DNA of 64,000 nt from Kosakonia pseudosacchari (lineage in GTDB: Bacteria > Pseudomonadota > Gammaproteobacteria > Enterobacterales > Enterobacteriaceae), in the NCBI RefSeq assembly GCF_900184035.1, contig NZ_FXWP01000025.1, forward strand, positions 124,001 to 188,000, in the 5' to 3' direction. The translations under genes and the position numbers were made by a program. This document shows, one piece after another, positions 9,255 to 19,107 of the stretch (within the stretch, counting starts at the first letter, position 1; each line of letters starts with the position of its first letter). Below the pieces are notes generated by a model. The model made no database searches, had not been told where the DNA came from, and worked only from the letters and a program-made list of their open reading frames with translations.

Positions 9255-9746
9255 ATGGCAATTCCTGTTTATCTTTGGCTGAAGGACGACGGCGGCGCGG
9301 ACATCAAAGGATCTGTGGACGTCCAGGATCGCGAAGGCAGTATCGAAGTCGTTGCACAGCAGCATAATCTGTACATCCCGACTGACAACAACACCGGCAA
9401 GCTGACCGGCACCCGAATCCACACCCCGTTCCTGTTCACCAAGGAAATCGATTCTTCCAGCCCGTATCTGTACAAGGCGGTGACGACCGGCCAGACCCTG
9501 AAGTCTGCGGAATTCAAGTGGTACAAAATCAACGACGCGGGCCAGGAAGTGGAGTACTTCAACACCAAACTGGAAAACGTGAAAGTAGTGAAAGTGAATC
9601 CGGTGATGCACGACATCAAAGACCCTTCTTACGAGAAGCACAACCACCTCGAGCAGATCGAACTGCGCTACGAAAAAATCACCTGGACCTACAAAGACGG
9701 CAACATCATTCATTCCGATTCCTGGAACGAACGCGCCACCGCGTAA
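9255..9746 (+). CDS. hcp: Hcp (TssD), T6SS inner-tube protein
   Basis: Hcp forms the hexameric rings stacked inside the sheath and can carry small effectors. The start at 9255 has a ribosome binding site (ggagag) overlapping the previous stop, and the product has 163 residues, the standard Hcp length. Family landmarks are MAIPVYLWLKDDGG at the N terminus, the HNLYIPTDNNTGKLTGTR loop, the FLFTKEIDSSSPYLYKAV strand and YEKITWTYKDG near the end. No C-terminal toxin extension is present. A strong terminator follows at once, which fits higher expression of hcp than of its neighbours. Confidence 0.97.
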   Translation: MAIPVYLWLKDDGGADIKGSVDVQDREGSIEVVAQQHNLYIPTDNNTGKLTGTRIHTPFLFTKEIDSSSPYLYKAVTTGQTLKSAEFKWYKINDAGQEVEYFNTKLENVKVVKVNPVMHDIKDPSYEKHNHLEQIELRYEKITWTYKDGNIIHSDSWNERATA

Positions 9747-9751
9747 GTCGC

Positions 9752-9787
9752 AAGCGGACAGTCCCCCCTGTCCGCTTTTCCTTTTTT
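9752..9787 (+). terminator. Strong rho-independent terminator after hcp
   Basis: A perfect ten-base stem (aagcggacag / ctgtccgctt) with a six-base loop is followed by a T-rich tail. It splits the left T6SS operon (tssB to hcp) from clpV, which then needs its own promoter in 9788-9923. Confidence 0.9.
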
Positions 9788-9923
9788 GCTGAATGTCTGT
9801 CCGTATGGGCGTTGAGCAAAGAAACACACAATTTGCCAGCCTGACCGCATGCGCTTTGGTCCCCTTCACGGGAAACAGCGATGGGCGGTAGCGTGTCCAG
9901 GAACCGACAACAGAGAGAATTTC

Positions 9924-12563
9924 ATGGAAAATCCAGCTATCTTGCTTCGACGTCTGAATCCTTACTGTGCCCGTGCGATGGAAGGCGCGGCTTCGCTCTG
10001 TCAGACCCGTGCGCATGCGGAAATCCAGCCAGAGCACTGGCTGCTGAAACTACTGGAGCAGGGGGAAGGTGACCTGACGGTGCTGGCGCGTCGCTACGAG
10101 TGGGATATGGATGCACTATGGCAAGATTTGCTCGGCTGGCTGGATAACCAACCGCGCTCGGTGCGCAGCCGTCCGCAGCTATCCGCCGATATCCAGAAAC
10201 TGATGCAGGAAGCCTGGATGCTGGCCTCGCTCGCAGGAGAAGAGCACATTCGCAGTGTTCACCTGCTGATGGCGCTGACGGAAAACCAGCGACTTGCCCA
10301 CTGTGATGGTCTGTGGCCCCTGCTGACGCTGGGTCAAAGTCAACTGGAGCGCCTGCGCCCGCTGCTGGATGCGCAATCTGACGAACGCCCGGAAGTGCAG
10401 CAGGAAGCAGAACTGGCACAGAACTACGGTGGCGATGTTGAAATGGTCGGCTGCCCGGTGGGGGCAGAAGTAAAAGAGGGCGAACTGAGCGCGGCGCTAC
10501 AGAGCTCACTGGATAAATTCACCCTCGACGTCACCGCCAAAGCGAAAGAAGGCAAAATTGATCCGGTGTTCGGTCGCGATACTGAAATCCGTCAGATGGT
10601 GGATATTCTGTCACGCCGTCGCAAGAACAACCCAATTCTGGTGGGGGAACCGGGTGTGGGTAAAACCGCATTGGTGGAGGGACTCGCGCTGCGCATTGCC
10701 GAAGGCAACGTGCCTGAATCGCTCAAATCTGTCGTTCTGCGCACCCTCGATCTTGGGTTGTTACAGGCGGGCGCAGGCGTGAAGGGGGAATTTGAACAGC
10801 GCCTGAAAAATGTTATCGATGCTGTGCAGCAATCGCCGGTGCCGATTCTGCTGTTTATTGACGAAGCACACACCATCATCGGGGCGGGCAACCATGCGGG
10901 AGGCGCAGACGCGGCTAACCTGCTAAAACCGGCGCTGGCGCGTGGTGAACTGCGTACCATCGCCGCCACTACGTGGTCTGAATACAAACAATACTTCGAG
11001 CGCGACGCTGCGCTGGAACGCCGCTTCCAGATGGTGAAAGTGGACGAACCGGACGACGATACCGCCTGTCTGATGCTGCGTGGTCTGAAATCCCGCTACG
11101 CCGAATATCATAAGGTGCATATCACTGACGATGCGGTTCGCGCTGCTGTGATACTTTCCCGCCGTTATCTGACGGGCCGTCAGTTGCCGGACAAAGCCGT
11201 TGATCTGCTCGATACCGCCAGTGCCCGCGTCCGCATGAGCCTCGACACCGTGCCGGAACGGCTGACCCGTCTTCGCTCGCAAATTACCGCTCTGGAAATG
11301 GAGAAGCAGGCGCTGCTGGAAGACACCGCCATCGGTAATCAGAGCCCCGGTGAACGCCTGACGGCGATTGAGCAGGAAGTGGTGCGTCTGACAGCTGAAC
11401 TCGACGAACTTGAGACCAGGTACGATCAGGAGCTGAAACTCACCGAACGACTGCTGGCGAGCCGCCAGGACATCTCCCGACAAAGTGAAATCTTCACGCT
11501 GCAGCAGGAGTTGAGCGGCATCCAGCACAACAACCCGCTGCTCTCCGTTGATGTCGACGCGCGCACTGTCGCTAATGTGATAGCCGACTGGACCGGCGTG
11601 CCGTTGTCTTCCCTGATGAAAGACGAGCAGACCGAACTGCTGAGCCTGGAAGATGAAATCGGCAAACGCGTGGTCGGGCAGGATGTGTCCCTTGAGGCTA
11701 TCGCCCAGCGTCTGCGCGCGGCAAAAACCGGGCTGACGCCAGAAAACGGCCCACAGGGCGTTTTCCTGCTGGTCGGCCCGAGTGGTGTCGGTAAAACCGA
11801 AACGGCGCTGGCGCTGGCAGAGGTGCTGTATGGCGGTGAAAAATCACTGATTACCATCAATCTGTCCGAGTACCAGGAGCCGCACACCGTATCCCAGTTG
11901 AAAGGCTCGCCTCCGGGTTATGTGGGTTACGGTCAGGGCGGGATTCTCACCGAAGCAGTACGCAAGCGCCCGTACAGCGTGGTACTGCTGGATGAAGTGG
12001 AAAAAGCCCACCGAGACGTGATGAATCTGTTCTATCAAGTGTTTGACCGCGGGTTTATGCGCGACGGCGAAGGCCGCGAAATTGACTTTCGCAACACTGT
12101 CATTCTGATGACCTCAAACCTCGGCAGCGACAACCTGATGCAGCTGCTCGACGAACAGCCAGAGGCCAGCGAAGGCGATCTCCACGAGCTGCTGCGCCCG
12201 ATCCTGCGTGACCATTTCCAGCCTGCGCTGCTCGCCCGCTTCCAGACGGTGATTTACCGTCCGCTGGCGCATACTGCCATGCGCACCATCGTGGAAATGA
12301 AACTCACCCAGGTGAGCAAACGTCTGTACCGCCATTACGGCCTGGCCACACATGTCGACGAGAGCCTGTATGATGCCCTGACCGCCGCCTGCCTGCTGCC
12401 GGATACTGGCGCACGAAACGTCGACAGCTTGCTTAATCAGCAAATTCTTCCGGTGCTGAGCCAGCAGTTGCTTACCTATATGGCTGCGAAGCAGAAACCG
12501 AAAATGCTGACGCTTGGCTGGAGGGAGGAGGAGGGAGTTGAACTGGTGTTTGGCATCGAGTAA
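9924..12563 (+). CDS. tssH: T6SS sheath-recycling ATPase ClpV (TssH)
   Basis: ClpV is an AAA+ ATPase that extracts TssC and disassembles the contracted sheath. The start at 9924 follows agagag and gives 879 residues beginning MENPAILLRRLNPYCARAME, the conserved ClpV N terminus. The first AAA module has Walker A GEPGVGKT (residue 241) and Walker B LLFIDEAHT; the second has GPSGVGKT (residue 618) and VVLLDEVEKAH. The ClpB-type middle domain lies between them and is short. The N-terminal segment that binds TssC distinguishes it from ClpB. It sits after the hcp terminator, so it is probably transcribed separately. Confidence 0.96.
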   Translation: MENPAILLRRLNPYCARAMEGAASLCQTRAHAEIQPEHWLLKLLEQGEGDLTVLARRYEWDMDALWQDLLGWLDNQPRSVRSRPQLSADIQKLMQEAWMLASLAGEEHIRSVHLLMALTENQRLAHCDGLWPLLTLGQSQLERLRPLLDAQSDERPEVQQEAELAQNYGGDVEMVGCPVGAEVKEGELSAALQSSLDKFTLDVTAKAKEGKIDPVFGRDTEIRQMVDILSRRRKNNPILVGEPGVGKTALVEGLALRIAEGNVPESLKSVVLRTLDLGLLQAGAGVKGEFEQRLKNVIDAVQQSPVPILLFIDEAHTIIGAGNHAGGADAANLLKPALARGELRTIAATTWSEYKQYFERDAALERRFQMVKVDEPDDDTACLMLRGLKSRYAEYHKVHITDDAVRAAVILSRRYLTGRQLPDKAVDLLDTASARVRMSLDTVPERLTRLRSQITALEMEKQALLEDTAIGNQSPGERLTAIEQEVVRLTAELDELETRYDQELKLTERLLASRQDISRQSEIFTLQQELSGIQHNNPLLSVDVDARTVANVIADWTGVPLSSLMKDEQTELLSLEDEIGKRVVGQDVSLEAIAQRLRAAKTGLTPENGPQGVFLLVGPSGVGKTETALALAEVLYGGEKSLITINLSEYQEPHTVSQLKGSPPGYVGYGQGGILTEAVRKRPYSVVLLDEVEKAHRDVMNLFYQVFDRGFMRDGEGREIDFRNTVILMTSNLGSDNLMQLLDEQPEASEGDLHELLRPILRDHFQPALLARFQTVIYRPLAHTAMRTIVEMKLTQVSKRLYRHYGLATHVDESLYDALTAACLLPDTGARNVDSLLNQQILPVLSQQLLTYMAAKQKPKMLTLGWREEEGVELVFGIE

Positions 12564-12615
12564 GCGATAAAGCATCTACAAAACTCAATTAGTATCTAAA
12601 AAAGGGAATTAAAAA

Positions 12616-13356
12616 ATCTTTAAAAAAATGGCGTTATTAACCGTTGTTGCAGCGTTTTCTAATGCAGCAAATGCCGGATTATTTGATTCAAACGATTTTA
12701 AATGTGGCAGAGATGATGCAGTAAAAGCGCCTGGCGGATATATCAAGGATGAGGCATCGGGTATGTTGCAAAGCAGTTTTATCACAAAAATTCGGTTTAA
12801 TTACGATAAACCAGTTTCCGTTTACCAGAATATGTTGAATAGCATGAAAGTAGAACTTACAAATGTCTCCACATCAGGCTCAGGAGGGGATGGTCTGGAT
12901 TGCAGTGCGGCGATTTCAATTAAAATTCCACAAGATACGCTGGATGTTGTAAGCAAGGATCCTCATTATTTGCAGTATGTCACGGGCGATAATGGAAAGG
13001 TAAACAACAGCGGCGTTACCTGAAACGGCGTTACCTATATGGCCAAACTTGCTGATAATAATAAAGATATTCTTTTTAGTAATTTTAACTAGACTGACGT
13101 TTCTGCGGCTATGTTCAATATGAGCGTACTGGCAGTAAATAAAGACCAGATTATTAGTACGCTTTCGCAGAGTTCATTGAAGTTAGCACAGTCTGCCTAT
13201 GCAAGCGCCGATCGTGAATTGAATGCTGTATGGAAAGAATTACCCGACTCAGCACGAAATTCAATGAAGAAAGAACAGATTGTATGGGTTAATAACAAAG
13301 TGGCGAAATGTGGAAAAATTCCAGATGGCAAAGCAGAAACAATTACTATGCTGTAG
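12616..13356 (+). pseudogene. Broken gene for a secreted LprI/DUF1311-like protein (two in-frame stops, likely lost start codon)
   Basis: One reading frame runs from 12616 to 13356 but is cut by TGA at 13021 and TAG at 13090. The N terminus is a signal peptide (ALLTVVAAFSNAANA). The last 60 residues (ADRELNAVWKELPDS, then KKEQIVWVNNKVAKCG) match the lysozyme-inhibitor LprI (DUF1311) pattern. The only ATG (12628) is 20 bases from the ribosome binding site aaaggga, whereas an in-frame ATC at 12616 sits at ideal spacing and would supply the missing charged residues (FKKM), so the original start codon also looks mutated. An LprI protein beside peptidoglycan-degrading effectors suggests a past protective role, which is inference. 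Confidence 0.75.
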
Positions 13357-13503
13357 CGGGTTAATATTTATCAGTGCCAGACAAAAATGACTAACGAAAG
13401 GATTTCCTATTTAACCGGCGATAATGAGTAAATATTTTAATTCATGTCGTTTATTTACGTAGATATTGCCTACTGAGAAGGTGCGGGAGAGAGGAGTAAA
13501 AGG

Positions 13504-15861
13504 ATGAGTGATTCCGTAATTACCCTGGCGAAGGAAAAAATCGACACATTACTGAGTATGTCTCGCTACAAGCTGGTCGTTCACGACTGCCCGCACTTTC
13601 TGGATGTCTTCAATTTTAAGGCAGAAGAAAAGCTCAGCGAACCGTGGCACTACACCGTTAAAGTGACCTGTACTGAAAGCGATATTGCCAGCGACAGCAT
13701 GCTGCTTAAACCGGCGTCGTTCACGCTCCAGGTTCCACTGTATAACGGCATGCCAGCCACGCCATTGCGTACTGTTTATGGCGTAGTGCAGACATTCCAG
13801 CGTCTTTCAACGTCTGCAGATGAAACCTGGTATACGCTGAAAATTGTGCCGCGCATCGCGCTGTTGCAGTACACAAAGCGCAGCGAGATTTATCTCAATC
13901 AGTCCGTTGTTGAAGTGGTGGAAAAAATCCTGCGTTCACACGGGCTGGAAGGCGCTGATTTTGAGTTCCGTCTGTCGCAGGATTATCCGGCACGTGAACT
14001 GATCACCCAGTGGCGCGAAACCGACCTCGAATTTGTGCAGCGTTTACTGGCTGAAGTCGGCATCTTCTGGCGCTTTGAAATGGATGTCCGCCTCGAACAG
14101 GATGTGGTGATTTTCCAGGACAGCCTGGAGCAGTATCAGTTTGGCATAACTCTCCCGCTGATCCCGCCGTCACGTACCAGCGATAACGGGCAGCTCAGCG
14201 TCTGGGATATTAAAACCGCCCATCAGGTGGTGTCAGAAAGTGTCGCCAACCGTGATTACAACTACCGCGAGGCGCTTACACCACAGGACAGTTCTGCATC
14301 TGTCCGTACCACGGATGGCATAGCCACGGGTGAGGTGTATCACTACGCAGAGCCTTTTCTGAGCAAAGGCGATATCGAAACCCCGGAGAGTGGGGCGTAC
14401 TATGCCCGTTTGCGTCATGAACGTATTCTGAATGCGCAGCAGAAAGTCATTGGTAAAACAACCAGCCCGGTTCTGGCACCGGGCGAGGTACTTGAACCGC
14501 AGGGGGCGCTTCCTGCCAACCTGAAAGACGGCATCGTTATCACCGCTGTGCAAAGCAGTGGTTCACGTAAGCAAAGCTTTAAGATGACCTTTACCGGTAT
14601 TCCTTACAGCGAAGCCGTGTGCTATCGCCCGCCGCTACATAATCGCCCGGTGATTGCTGGTACATTGCCCGCTCGCGTGGAGAGCACCGAGAAAGGCGAT
14701 ACCTGTGCCTGGCTGGACAATCAGGGACGCTATCGTACGAAGCTGGATTTCGACCGTAGCGACAGCGAACAGGGTTATGCCTATCTGTGGCTGCGTATGG
14801 CGAAACCGTATGCCGGAGATAATTACGGTTTCCACGCGCCATTGCTCGACGGCACCGAAGTTTCGGTGATGTTCGATGCTGGAGATCCTGACCGTCCGTA
14901 TATCGCCTATGCCCAACATGATTCTGAACATCCGGATCACGTCACTCGCGATAACCACACGCGAAACATTCTGCGAACGCCTGCGAACAATAAACTCCGC
15001 ATGGAAGATAAGCGCCAGCAAGAGCACATCAAGCTCGCGACGGAGTTCGGCAAAACCCAGCTCAATATCGGCCATCTGGTTGATGACCGGCGCGAAAAGC
15101 GCGGTGCTGGTTTTGAATTGCGCACCGATGAGTTTGGTGCTGTGCGCGCTGCCCGTGGAATTTACCTGACAGCGGATGCTCAGGTCAAAGGCCAGGGGCA
15201 AGTGCTGGAGATGAATCCGGCGGTCAGCCAGATTATTCAGGCCAACAGCGAGATGCAGGCGCTGAACGGCGCTGCTGAACAGGCGAAAGCCCTGACATGT
15301 GATATTCAAACGCAGAATAACCTGATCCAAAACCGCCTGAAAGATTTGCAGTCCGCTGTGGTACTTGTTTCTGCTCCGCAAGGAATTGCCCTTACTTCTG
15401 GTGAGCATCTGCAACTGACCAGCAGGAAAAACATCATGGTTACCGCAGGGCAGCATGTCGATATCGGAGCAATGAAGAATGTCACGGTGAGTGCTGAACA
15501 CTCTTTGGGGCTATTTGCCCATAAAGGTGGTGCGAAGATCATTGCTAATCAGGGCAACGTAGAAATACGCGCCCAGCATAGCACACTCGAGATGAGCGCT
15601 GACCAGCAGTTCACGATCACCAGCAGTAAAGATGAAATCACCATCAGCACTCCGAAAACCCTGACGCTGAACGGGGGCGGTTCCTACCTGAAGCTAAGCG
15701 AAAGCGGAATTGAGCATGGAACAAAGGGGGATTTTATTACGAAAGCGGCTCGCTATCAGGTGCCGATGGCGGGGGCAAATATGCAATGTGAGCCGCCTGT
15801 TTTCGATAAATCCACGCTTGAGCTTGTGCCGCCTGCGTCAGACGGCGTTATGTCACGCTAA
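13504..15861 (+). CDS. vgrG: VgrG spike protein (TssI), first copy
   Basis: VgrG forms the trimeric spike at the tip of the Hcp tube and carries effectors. The 785-residue product has the gp27/gp5-like core: the EKILRSHGLEGADFEFRL and PARELITQWRETDLEFVQRL segments, the ARVESTEKGDTCAWLDNQGR OB-fold, and YAYLWLRMAKPYAGDNYG. The C-terminal DUF2345 beta-prism follows (LTSGEHLQLTSRKNIMVTAG). There is no appended toxin domain. It heads the first effector island and probably delivers the 917-residue hydrolase encoded two genes downstream, with the PAAR protein at 23335 as a sharpening tip. Confidence 0.96.
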   Translation: MSDSVITLAKEKIDTLLSMSRYKLVVHDCPHFLDVFNFKAEEKLSEPWHYTVKVTCTESDIASDSMLLKPASFTLQVPLYNGMPATPLRTVYGVVQTFQRLSTSADETWYTLKIVPRIALLQYTKRSEIYLNQSVVEVVEKILRSHGLEGADFEFRLSQDYPARELITQWRETDLEFVQRLLAEVGIFWRFEMDVRLEQDVVIFQDSLEQYQFGITLPLIPPSRTSDNGQLSVWDIKTAHQVVSESVANRDYNYREALTPQDSSASVRTTDGIATGEVYHYAEPFLSKGDIETPESGAYYARLRHERILNAQQKVIGKTTSPVLAPGEVLEPQGALPANLKDGIVITAVQSSGSRKQSFKMTFTGIPYSEAVCYRPPLHNRPVIAGTLPARVESTEKGDTCAWLDNQGRYRTKLDFDRSDSEQGYAYLWLRMAKPYAGDNYGFHAPLLDGTEVSVMFDAGDPDRPYIAYAQHDSEHPDHVTRDNHTRNILRTPANNKLRMEDKRQQEHIKLATEFGKTQLNIGHLVDDRREKRGAGFELRTDEFGAVRAARGIYLTADAQVKGQGQVLEMNPAVSQIIQANSEMQALNGAAEQAKALTCDIQTQNNLIQNRLKDLQSAVVLVSAPQGIALTSGEHLQLTSRKNIMVTAGQHVDIGAMKNVTVSAEHSLGLFAHKGGAKIIANQGNVEIRAQHSTLEMSADQQFTITSSKDEITISTPKTLTLNGGGSYLKLSESGIEHGTKGDFITKAARYQVPMAGANMQCEPPVFDKSTLELVPPASDGVMSR

Positions 15862-15872
15862 GGAATACAGGA

Positions 15873-16325
15873 ATGAAGATTATCTCTTTTTTTACAGCCA
15901 TGATTTTTATCGCGTCGGTTGGTGTTGCCAGTGCTGCTAATTTAAGCTGTGTTTCCCCGGAAAAAACCACCTCTGATTTTTATCACTGGTATTTGCATGA
16001 GCTCAATCAGAACAAGTATCCCCTGACTTCAACCGCTGTTAACGATAAGCAGAAGTTGAACAAATGGGTATCTCCGAGATTGCTTCGGGAGCTTGAAAAA
16101 TCGTTGTCAGAAAATGAACTGGATGCAGAATATTTTACCGATGCGCAGGACATTTTTGAGGATTGGGTAAATAACATTTCGGTTCAGAAAGTAAAAAAAA
16201 CGGCTGAACACTATGCAAACGTTGAGTTAATACTGGGTATTACGAACATAAAGAAAAAGTATGACGTATCCCTGAATGTTATTCATGGGTGCTGGAAAAT
16301 CGATCATGTCGCCTCCAGCAAGTAA
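15873..16325 (+). CDS. Secreted DUF3828-like protein, candidate immunity protein
   Basis: This 150-residue protein starts with a signal peptide (MKIISFFTAMIFIASVGVASA) predicting export to the periplasm. The mature part (SDFYHWYLHELNQ, WVSPRLLRELEKS, DVSLNVIHGCWKIDHV) resembles DUF3828, a family often encoded beside T6SS effectors. It lies between vgrG and the large hydrolase, starts 11 bases after vgrG, and is AT-rich compared with the core genes. Because the adjacent effector acts on peptidoglycan, a periplasmic immunity role is plausible. However, the overlapping gene after the effector is a second candidate, so cognate pairing is uncertain. Confidence 0.75.
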   Translation: MKIISFFTAMIFIASVGVASAANLSCVSPEKTTSDFYHWYLHELNQNKYPLTSTAVNDKQKLNKWVSPRLLRELEKSLSENELDAEYFTDAQDIFEDWVNNISVQKVKKTAEHYANVELILGITNIKKKYDVSLNVIHGCWKIDHVASSK

Positions 16326-16353
16326 CTCGCATAAATAAACTAAGGATAGTTTT

Positions 16354-19107
16354 ATGTGGGACGTACAAAAAGCAGTTAAGCATTTAAACGAACATGCAGA
16401 GGCATCATCCAAAGGTTATTGTGCTCGCTATGTTAAAGCCGCAATTAATGCTGGCGGTGATATTAACAGCTGGCCTTCAATCGTATCGGCAAAAGACTAT
16501 GGCCCTGCGTTGCTTGAAAGAGGGTTTAATGTAATACCTTCTACAAACTGTTTCCTGCCCGGTGACGTAGTTATTATTCAAGGGTTTATTAAAGAAGATT
16601 TTGCAAAAGGTGAAATAAAAAAAGACCACCCTTATGGACATATGGCTATGTTCAATGGGCAGCAATGGGTATCGGATTTCAAACAAAGTAATGGCTATTA
16701 TCCCGGTGGTGATTATCGCAAAGCAAAACCAGCTTATGTTTTTTATCGGCATAAGGATGCTGGTGGTCAAACTTCAGAAAAGCGTGAAATCCCGGATAAT
16801 GCGCCGATGAAAACCTGCTTCCCTGCCCGTAAGAAGAATGGCGAGAGCTACGCTACGCTGGATGAGATGATGGACCTTATTGGAAAGGAACCGCATGGTT
16901 CCTGGCTGGCTGGCACCAATCGTATGTGGCATGGCGGTATCCATATCTCTGAAAAATCAGCGCCAGGTTCCACGCTTAACGCCGAAACGATCGATACTGC
17001 CGTTCCGCTTCAGTGTATGGTTGACGGTGAAGTGGTGGCCTGGCGACTGAATCGGGACTACAAGACGGGCACCTATAACAACCAGACATTGCAATACTCA
17101 ACGACCTTTGTGCTGGTGAAGTCAATCTGCAAGCCAGACCCTCAGAAAGCAAATACCTGGCTTGAGTTTTACTCACTGTATATGGGACTGGCTCCACTCG
17201 CGGCATTTCAGAAATGTAAATGTATGAAAGCGAAAAGCACAGTAATGAAGCGCAAAGCAGATATGTATGAAAGCAGCCAACAGGGAAAAAAACCATCTCC
17301 GGCCCCGGTAAAAGAGGGTTATCTGGCGAAAGGCAGTCGGATCCTTGTTCTGAGGGAGACGACATTTCTGAATGGACCTGAACCTCAGCCATTCGGACTG
17401 GCGCTGGAGCTGGATAAGAATGGAAAAACTATCGGAAAGACTTTCTGGGTTACCCTGCTGAAAAAATACATGGAGCCTGATGGTGAGCAGTATGCGCATC
17501 TGCCAGTCTGGATGCAGAAAGCGGTCGAGAAAGGCACCTTTGATGCCGCGGTGAAACCTGCAACGACGCTGAACATCAGCGCCGGGGAGGCGATTGGCTT
17601 TTTGGGTGACGATATTGTTCCGGTGGGAATGGGGCAAGTTAGCGGTAGCACATACGTACATATCGAAGTTCTCAGTAAAGATAGCCGTATGCCTGATTTT
17701 CTGGATAACCCCGGTGCAGTAACCTCCGGTCGTAAATATATTCGTATCAAGCCAGACAGCAAGCTGTATACCAAGTCAGATGATACCTTTAGGCAGACTT
17801 CGACTATGGTAGGAAAAGATATCCATGCCGTTCTTCCTGAAGATAAATGTAATCCGAATGAAAGTGGCGGGAAGAAATATTACCAGATCACTGAAAACAG
17901 CTGGTTGAGTCAGAACGAAGTAGAAGAATTCAATCAGTACGACCTCAGGAAGCTCGGTTGTTCTGCTCTCGTTCAGGAATCTACGCCTGATATGTCGGCG
18001 TCATTGATGGAAGGTTGGGTCAAATCCACTTTTGAAACCATTTCCGGGCAAATGGTACCGGAGCGCGGAATTCAGCAACAACAAATGTCTGATTTCTACA
18101 AGGCCATGGCGGCTAAGCTGGACTGCGATCAGGACGGAGAACTATCCGGGGCAGAGCTTTACAATGCCGTTCATCACCCTGAAATGGGTATTCGCGATAT
18201 TGCGGCCCGGCTGGCAGTGAAACATGTCAGTGAGTGGTTTGGCGGTAGCAGCGATCCTAAATGGTCGAAGTTTTTCGAAACCTATGATCCGCTGCGTAAA
18301 GCGTTTGTGAAGAAGTGGCTGGATGATGTGGAATGGATGAGTCAGGTCGAGCCCTTTACATCCGGTAAAGCGGTATGGCATATGCATCCTATTGTTTTTC
18401 TTAAGGCTGTTGGTGCCAGTGATGATGTTACTTATGCTCAGTTAAAAACTATTTTCCCAGAGGCCTCAGATGCTGATTTAAATACAGTAGTTTCTGAACT
18501 GCAAGGGAGGTTGGAGGTATTTAAGTTAGATACTCCAACAAGGTTGCGACATTTCTTTTCCCAAATTAAAGGAGAGGTTGGTCCGAAAATGAAAGGTAAA
18601 ACAGAGGGGTTTCAATTTTCTCCCTCGACTTTAAGGTCCTTTAGCCAATATTACCGAGAACACTCAACTGAGTCGGAAACTGATGGCTATGAGAAAAACT
18701 CGGCGGGGAGAATAACTCGCCGTGCGGATGAGCAAGCTATAGGTCGTAAGCATTATCTAAGATTAAATGGGAATAGGCAGAGCAATCCAGATGACGGCTA
18801 TAATTTCAGGGGGCGAGGGCTAATTCAAGTTACTGGATATGAAAAATATCATGGGTTTATGGAAGGGTATAGTGAATATTGGAATGATGAAGCCCCTGAT
18901 ACTGTTTCGGATCCCGAGAAAATAAATACAATGCCTTACGCTATTCGAAGCGCTTTATGGTTTTGGTTGCATTATGAAGTATATTTATTAGATCAAGGCA
19001 AAGGTCATAGTGATGTTGTTGTTGTTACAAGAAGGGTAAACGGTGGGAGCATGGGATTGGCTGAACGACAAGAAGCATATGCATTATGCGAACAGGTATT
19101 TCAATGA
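16354..19107 (+). CDS. Multidomain T6SS peptidoglycan-hydrolase effector (Cys/His amidase + M23-like + EF-hand + GH19)
   Basis: The protein has 917 residues and no signal peptide, as expected for T6SS delivery. Residues 15-110 resemble a CHAP/NlpC amidase: Cys23 in GYCARYV, His96 in YGHMAMFNG, then Asp in WVSDF. Residues 165-285 resemble an M23 lysostaphin-like fold (WHGGIHI, VDGEVVAWRL, FYSLYMGLAP), but the metal ligands of the HxxxD and HxH motifs are largely replaced, so this part is probably not catalytic. Residues 590-601 form a textbook EF-hand loop (DCDQDGELSGAE). Residues 728-917 are a GH19-type lysozyme: FFSQIKGEVG with Glu741, a second acid near Glu751, FRGRGLIQVTGY at 818 and VTRRVNGG. 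It should cut both peptide and glycan bonds of the cell wall. Dual amidase/lysozyme effectors such as TseP are known; I infer an analogous design. It overlaps the next gene by ATGA. Confidence 0.85.
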   Translation: MWDVQKAVKHLNEHAEASSKGYCARYVKAAINAGGDINSWPSIVSAKDYGPALLERGFNVIPSTNCFLPGDVVIIQGFIKEDFAKGEIKKDHPYGHMAMFNGQQWVSDFKQSNGYYPGGDYRKAKPAYVFYRHKDAGGQTSEKREIPDNAPMKTCFPARKKNGESYATLDEMMDLIGKEPHGSWLAGTNRMWHGGIHISEKSAPGSTLNAETIDTAVPLQCMVDGEVVAWRLNRDYKTGTYNNQTLQYSTTFVLVKSICKPDPQKANTWLEFYSLYMGLAPLAAFQKCKCMKAKSTVMKRKADMYESSQQGKKPSPAPVKEGYLAKGSRILVLRETTFLNGPEPQPFGLALELDKNGKTIGKTFWVTLLKKYMEPDGEQYAHLPVWMQKAVEKGTFDAAVKPATTLNISAGEAIGFLGDDIVPVGMGQVSGSTYVHIEVLSKDSRMPDFLDNPGAVTSGRKYIRIKPDSKLYTKSDDTFRQTSTMVGKDIHAVLPEDKCNPNESGGKKYYQITENSWLSQNEVEEFNQYDLRKLGCSALVQESTPDMSASLMEGWVKSTFETISGQMVPERGIQQQQMSDFYKAMAAKLDCDQDGELSGAELYNAVHHPEMGIRDIAARLAVKHVSEWFGGSSDPKWSKFFETYDPLRKAFVKKWLDDVEWMSQVEPFTSGKAVWHMHPIVFLKAVGASDDVTYAQLKTIFPEASDADLNTVVSELQGRLEVFKLDTPTRLRHFFSQIKGEVGPKMKGKTEGFQFSPSTLRSFSQYYREHSTESETDGYEKNSAGRITRRADEQAIGRKHYLRLNGNRQSNPDDGYNFRGRGLIQVTGYEKYHGFMEGYSEYWNDEAPDTVSDPEKINTMPYAIRSALWFWLHYEVYLLDQGKGHSDVVVVTRRVNGGSMGLAERQEAYALCEQVFQ

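Noticed and set aside
12616..13092. Stop-codon recoding (selenocysteine or readthrough) at the TGA and TAG of the LprI-like gene
   Set aside because: No SECIS-like hairpin was seen after the TGA, the second stop is a TAG, and the start codon also looks lost; simple decay explains all three.
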